From: Polynucleobacter sp. AP-Sving-400A-A2
GTDB taxonomy: Bacteria > Pseudomonadota > Gammaproteobacteria > Burkholderiales > Burkholderiaceae
Direction: 5' to 3'
NCBI RefSeq assembly: GCF_018688155.1
Contig: NZ_CP061312.1
Coordinates: 1,178,001 to 1,242,000, forward strand
DNA: 64,000 nucleotides
Shown here one piece after another: positions 60,665-64,000 of this stretch; position 1 is the first letter of the stretch, and each line of letters opens with the position of its first letter. Below the pieces are notes generated by a model. That model made no database searches and was not told the origin of the DNA. It worked only from the letters and a program-made list of their open reading frames with translations. The position numbers and the translations under genes are program-made.

Positions 60665-61416
60665 ATGATTTCCAGTTCAGCAGTAATACCTAAGTGATCG
60701 GAGAGCTTTAACCATTCATGCAAAACTGCTGCCGAATGAATCCTTAAGCCTCGTACATAAATTCGGTCCATGGGAAGCAGAGGCTTCACACTGGGAAAGG
60801 TTTTTGCAGGAGCGCCTGTAAGCACCTCAAAAACCTCTTGAAAACCAGCGGCACGCATTGGAGCGCTGACACGATTACGCCAATCGTTAAAGTCACCCGC
60901 CACAATGGTTGGCCCGCCCTCTGCGAGTGAATCAATGTAACGAATAATTTCATCTAATTGACGCTCTCGCCCTCTTTCAAATAAAGCCAGGTGGACACAA
61001 AAACAATGAATCGGCGTTTCATTGCCCTCTAGCCGAGTAACGCTATGAAGCAAGCCCCGCCTCTCGAATCGATAGGCTGAGATATTGTAGTTTTCACCCT
61101 TGTGTAATGGTCTCTTTGAGAGAATGGCATTGCCATGATGACCATCGGGATACTCAACATTTTTACCGTAGTGCCAATCATGCCAAAAGTCTTCCGATAA
61201 AAAATGGGTGAGCTCTGTTATTGGCCATTGGCCAAATCTCCTGATCCGTCCACGATGCTCTTGCTGAAGCTCTTGTAGAAATAGTAAGTCCGGATGATGG
61301 CTGCGCATTTTTTGACGCAACTCATAGATGGTAGATTTTCTATGCAAGGGTGATAGCCCCTTGTGGACATTCATGGTCATGACGCTAAAGCGACCTAGTT
61401 GCACTGCTGACATCAA
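60661..61416 (-). CDS. Endonuclease/exonuclease/phosphatase (EEP) family protein
   Basis: 251 residues with the EEP signatures: MTMNVHKGLSPLHRK near 13-27, LFLQELQQEHRG near 45-56, GDFNDWRNRVSA near 168-179 and SDHLGITAEL at the end. YbhP-type proteins of this family are often encoded with clsB. The substrate, a phosphodiester or lipid, is unknown. It overlaps the cardiolipin synthase start by four bases and the BFD-like gene stop by four, so the three genes are coupled. Confidence 0.87.
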   Translation of the reverse strand: MMSAVQLGRFSVMTMNVHKGLSPLHRKSTIYELRQKMRSHHPDLLFLQELQQEHRGRIRRFGQWPITELTHFLSEDFWHDWHYGKNVEYPDGHHGNAILSKRPLHKGENYNISAYRFERRGLLHSVTRLEGNETPIHCFCVHLALFERGRERQLDEIIRYIDSLAEGGPTIVAGDFNDWRNRVSAPMRAAGFQEVFEVLTGAPAKTFPSVKPLLPMDRIYVRGLRIHSAAVLHEWLKLSDHLGITAELEII

Positions 61417-61613
61417 AACTGTCCTGCGGCGCGCTGTCGTCGCACCCGTGCTGAATAGATTTCACTCTCAACTAAATCTTGGCACTGCATACACTTATTG
61501 CAAATAGCGGCTTGATCGCGCAACTCTTCAATCGAATCGATCGGATGCCCGTCGAGATATTCGCGAAGATCAACATCAAGGACCTCGTTACAGAGGCAAA
61601 TGACTTCAGCCAT
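61413..61613 (-). CDS. BFD-like [2Fe-2S]-binding protein
   Basis: 66 residues with the four-cysteine pattern CLC near 6-8 and CNKCMQC near 38-44, matching bacterioferritin-associated-ferredoxin-like domains. Such proteins hold one [2Fe-2S] cluster. It may serve iron release from bacterioferritin or a redox enzyme; no bacterioferritin gene is near. First of three coupled minus-strand genes, divergent from the tungstate permease gene. Confidence 0.8.
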   Translation of the reverse strand: MAEVICLCNEVLDVDLREYLDGHPIDSIEELRDQAAICNKCMQCQDLVESEIYSARVRRQRAAGQF

Positions 61614-61643
61614 GAGTTCAAAAAAGAGAAATTGTTTGCATTT

Positions 61644-61677
61644 ATGTCATTTTGCCATCGCCTTGCTAGAATCTAGC
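61644..61677 (+). promoter_or_regulatory. Promoter and dyad at the tupB start
   Basis: ATGTCA (61644-61649), 17 bases, TAGAAT (61667-61672). The -10 is inside a perfect inverted repeat GCTAGA-A-TCTAGC (61665-61677) that ends two bases before ATG 61680. Transcription would start at about the ATG, so the mRNA may be leaderless; the dyad may bind a repressor. There is no Shine-Dalgarno. Confidence 0.45.
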
Positions 61678-61679
61678 CC

Positions 61680-62375
61680 ATGTTGATGACCTTTCAGGAT
61701 GCTTTCGGACTACTTTTGCATTTAGATGCCGGGGTCATTGGCATTGTGCTGGTTTCGCTTCAGGTTAGTTTTAGCGCTTTATTACTGGGCACCTTACTAG
61801 GACTACCCATTGGCGCCCTATTAGCTACAGAGGAATTTCGGGGCAAGCAAACCATTACGCTGATCTTGAATACCCTCATGGGCGTCCCAACCGTGATTAT
61901 TGGCGTCATTGTGTATCTACTGCTCTCCAGAACAGGGCCTTTAGGAGTATGGGGATGGCTTTTCACGCCCAAGGGCATGATCTTGGCCCAAACACTGCTC
62001 ACAACCCCCTTAATTGCGGCCCTGAGCCGACAAATCCTAGAGGATTCTTGGAGAATTCACCGGGATTCATTTATGGCACTTCGCTTACCTAGACTATCTG
62101 CCCTGAAATGGCTTGTTTGGGACTGTCGGTTTTCTCTCACGATTGCAGTTTTAGCGGGGCTGGCTAGAGCCATATCTGAGGTTGGTGCAGTCATGATCGT
62201 CGGCGGCAATATCGATCAATCTACTCGTACCATGACAACAGCAATTGCACTTGAAACCAGTAAAGGCGATCTCCCATTGGCACTTGCTTTGGGGATTGTT
62301 TTGTTGGGCATTGTTTTGCTGGCAAATCTCTTTACATTTGCAGTTCGCCAGATTGCGGAGCGTCGCTATGGTTAA
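61680..62375 (+). CDS. tupB: Tungstate ABC transporter permease (TupB-like)
   Basis: 231 residues with five to six helices. The cytoplasmic EAA-like loop reads DSFMALRLPRLSALKWLVWD near 132-151, and VGAVMIVGGNIDQSTRTMTTAI near 178-199 is highly typical of TupB/WtpB-like permeases. No binding-protein gene is adjacent; the TupA-like genes lie about 45 kb away. The stop overlaps the ATPase gene start. It is 1.2 kb from the formate dehydrogenase genes, which need W or Mo. Confidence 0.85.
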   Translation: MLMTFQDAFGLLLHLDAGVIGIVLVSLQVSFSALLLGTLLGLPIGALLATEEFRGKQTITLILNTLMGVPTVIIGVIVYLLLSRTGPLGVWGWLFTPKGMILAQTLLTTPLIAALSRQILEDSWRIHRDSFMALRLPRLSALKWLVWDCRFSLTIAVLAGLARAISEVGAVMIVGGNIDQSTRTMTTAIALETSKGDLPLALALGIVLLGIVLLANLFTFAVRQIAERRYG

Positions 62376-63078
62376 TCACTCGGAACAATTTAAGCAATTT
62401 GTCGAGTTCAAAGACGTCATTGTTAAACGTGATGGGCGGATCATCTTGGATATTCCTCATGCAGTGATTCCAGCTGATCGAATTTGCGCTTGTATTGGCC
62501 CCAATGGTGCCGGCAAAACAACTTTCCTAAAATTAATTGACGGCCTAATCAAACCAGACTCGGGCACTGTTACCCACTCAAGCGGTCCCATCAAATCGTC
62601 CTTGGTATTGCACCATACGCCGATGATCAAAGCCTCAGCACGAACTAATATTGCGATGGTCAAAGACTCAGACTCCTCAATCAACTCTATTGCTATTGAT
62701 GTGGTGATGGAACAGATCGGCTTAAGTCATCTTGCCAATAGTCCTGCGCATAAACTCTCGGCAGGTGAAAGACAAAAGCTTTGCTTGGGTCGAGCTATTT
62801 TGCAAAAGCCTCACTTGGTTTTGCTAGATGAACCTACGGCTAATTTAGATCCAAACACTACAGAACAAGTTGAAGAAATCATTCGCCAATTTAAATCTCA
62901 AGGCTCTGATGTCATCTTCACATCCCACCAACTTGCACAAGTACAAAGAATCGCTGAATACATCATCTTCATTGATGATGGTCAGATAAAAGAAAAAGGA
63001 CCCGTAGGTCCCTTCTTTGCCGATCCTCAGACACGAGCAGCTAAACGCTACTTACATCAAGAGTTACTCGTCGACTAA
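62368..63078 (+). CDS. tupC: Tungstate ABC transporter ATPase (TupC-like)
   Basis: 236 residues from ATG 62368, overlapping the permease stop by eight bases; the frame extends upstream but only within the permease. Walker A GPNGAGKTT is near 45-53, signature LSAGERQKLCLGRA near 131-144, Walker B LVLLDEPTANLDPNTTEQ near 150-167. It powers the permease encoded just upstream. No regulatory TOBE domain is present at the C-terminus; a Mop protein is encoded instead at 17.7 kb. Confidence 0.9.
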   Translation: MVNHSEQFKQFVEFKDVIVKRDGRIILDIPHAVIPADRICACIGPNGAGKTTFLKLIDGLIKPDSGTVTHSSGPIKSSLVLHHTPMIKASARTNIAMVKDSDSSINSIAIDVVMEQIGLSHLANSPAHKLSAGERQKLCLGRAILQKPHLVLLDEPTANLDPNTTEQVEEIIRQFKSQGSDVIFTSHQLAQVQRIAEYIIFIDDGQIKEKGPVGPFFADPQTRAAKRYLHQELLVD

Positions 63079-63363
63079 TTACTTTGCTGCTGGTGCCGGG
63101 GCTGCTGCTGTTGGTGCACCCGGAGCAACAAACGGTGGCGGGGCAACGCAAGCCGCTGGTGCTGGAGTGCCAGGAACACGGTATTGATCAGCCACCTTAT
63201 TGATTGCTTGGCATAACTGAAAAGCGCCTACTCGACCGGCATAAGCTGTCTTAGCTTTTGCGAGATCATCAGCTGCTTTGGCTTCAGGAGTGAGCGGCGG
63301 CAGAGTAGCAAACACTGAAGCCGATGCAAATGTACAGAGCATTAAAGCGATGAGTTTTTTCAT
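63079..63363 (-). CDS. Small secreted Pro/Ala-rich protein beside formate dehydrogenase
   Basis: 94 residues from ATG 63363; the signal peptide ends near VFATLPPL. The mature part has two cysteines (LCQAI, AACVAPPP) in a helical segment, then a tail of Pro, Ala and Val. No family is recognised. It lies ten bases downstream of the formate dehydrogenase cytochrome b gene on the same strand, so they are likely co-transcribed; its stop abuts tupC. Confidence 0.7.
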   Translation of the reverse strand: MKKLIALMLCTFASASVFATLPPLTPEAKAADDLAKAKTAYAGRVGAFQLCQAINKVADQYRVPGTPAPAACVAPPPFVAPGAPTAAAPAPAAK

Positions 63364-63373
63364 GGCCTTGTCC

Positions 63374-64000
63374 TTATTTATTAACCTTGTTGTACCAGAT
63401 TTCATGGTGTTCTTTAGCCCAGGTACCGTCAACGTAACCAGTCTTCATACCATCGAGCGAACCTTGCATACCAATCGATCCGATGTAGATATGACCCATA
63501 GCCATCGTAGTCATCAAGATTGAAGCTGTGCTGTGAATGATGTTAGCCAACTGCATGGTTCCACGAATGTATTGAACTTCCATGAAGGGAACAATCATGT
63601 CGAGTACAAAACCAGATCCTGAGATGACCAAGCCTAAGAAAGTCATACCAAACCAGAACCAGATTTTCTCACCGAAGTTAAAGAAGCCTGCAGGCGGATG
63701 TTTTCCACCGAACATGCCACCAAAGGACTTAATCCAAGTGAGGTCGCCCTCTCCAGGAATATTTCTAGTAGCAAAGAGCAAGAAGAAAATCACCACGCTC
63801 AGAGTAAAGAGTGGGCCGGAGTAATTATGAATATTTTTGCAAATATTCAAGAAAGTGCCATAGGCAACACCACCCATTATTGGCATCACAAAAAACTTGC
63901 CCCACAAAATCAACATACCAGTCAAAGCTAGTCCAATAAAGCTAAAAGCCATTACCCAGTGAGTAAAGCGCTCAAAGCCGTTAAAGCGTTTGATTTTTTG
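63374..64000 (-). CDS. Formate dehydrogenase cytochrome b subunit (gamma), N-terminus cut by window edge
   Basis: At least 208 residues; the frame is open to the right edge. Upstream of Met at 63952 the frame reads QKIKRFNGFERFTHW, so that Met is internal. Four hydrophobic segments and haem-ligand histidines (FERFTHW, KNIHNYSG, NIIHSTAS, MGHIYIG) match cytochrome b556 of respiratory formate dehydrogenase. It takes electrons from the Mo/W catalytic subunit to quinone. The catalytic and Fe-S subunits should lie just beyond the right edge. Confidence 0.9.
   Translation of the reverse strand, partial: QKIKRFNGFERFTHWVMAFSFIGLALTGMLILWGKFFVMPIMGGVAYGTFLNICKNIHNYSGPLFTLSVVIFFLLFATRNIPGEGDLTWIKSFGGMFGGKHPPAGFFNFGEKIWFWFGMTFLGLVISGSGFVLDMIVPFMEVQYIRGTMQLANIIHSTASILMTTMAMGHIYIGSIGMQGSLDGMKTGYVDGTWAKEHHEIWYNKVNK

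Noticed and set aside
1..64000. Prophage, IS element, integron, CRISPR array, tRNA or rRNA genes
   Set aside because: No transposase, integrase, cas or phage genes, no regularly spaced repeats and no tRNA-like cloverleaf were recognised on either strand; absence is judged by eye.

Overview
The window reads as a chromosomal segment of a free-living aerobic betaproteobacterium, most likely a Burkholderiaceae member close to Polynucleobacter. The grounds are the trxA-rho-rpmE2 block, an orphan Bug/TctC-type binding protein, a phasin-like protein, several c-type/Mo-linked redox genes and a mid-range GC content. This is inference from protein character; no database search was run. Coding density is high. 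I see no tRNA, rRNA, CRISPR array, insertion sequence or prophage, and no cluster with clearly foreign composition.

Layout. 1-5.3 kb: RecB-type nuclease (runs off the left edge), thioredoxin, Rho with a C-rich leader, and zinc-free L31. 5.4-14.8 kb: a GT39-like membrane glycosyltransferase, a MATE pump, two envelope proteins, a Bug protein, an unusual DsbB with a tiny DUF5993 partner, a crotonase lacking its catalytic acids, a lipoprotein hydrolase, an FAH-family enzyme, SemiSWEET and a cytochrome c. 14.9-17.9 kb: an oxyanion (tungstate/molybdate) locus with a ModE/LysR-like regulator carrying a ligand-binding domain, divergent from two TupA-type binding proteins and a Mop protein. 18-30.6 kb: housekeeping and stress genes, including a thiol dioxygenase, a four-module rhodanese, a histone H1-like small protein, a truncated hemoglobin, an atypical ion channel and a LOG protein. 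30.6-44.4 kb: beta-CASP MBL protein, NAD(P)HX dehydratase, DMT exporters, a class V aminotransferase, an FMN hydroxyacid oxidase, a DUF4239 protein with a probable ATT start, Old Yellow Enzyme, OxyR, rubredoxin plus its reductase, a PuuD-like membrane protein and hydroxybutyrate dehydrogenase.

44.5-59.2 kb is the most notable accessory region. A four-gene molybdenum hydroxylase operon (coxG-M-S-L order) is transcribed away from a TetR regulator. The TetR gene is followed by a VOC protein, a flavin monooxygenase resembling dihydroxypyridine hydroxylases, a complete HAAT-type ABC importer, an acyl-CoA dehydrogenase and a CaiB/BaiF CoA-transferase. Together they look like an import-and-degrade module for a small, probably N-heteroaromatic, compound. 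The two arms share overlapping divergent promoters.

59.2-64 kb: cardiolipin synthase, an EEP hydrolase and a BFD-like [2Fe-2S] protein, then the permease and ATPase of a TupABC-type transporter (separated by about 45 kb from the binding proteins), a small secreted protein and the cytochrome b subunit of a formate dehydrogenase that runs off the right edge. Mo/W uptake, a Mo hydroxylase and a Mo/W-dependent formate dehydrogenase therefore form a recurring theme of the window.
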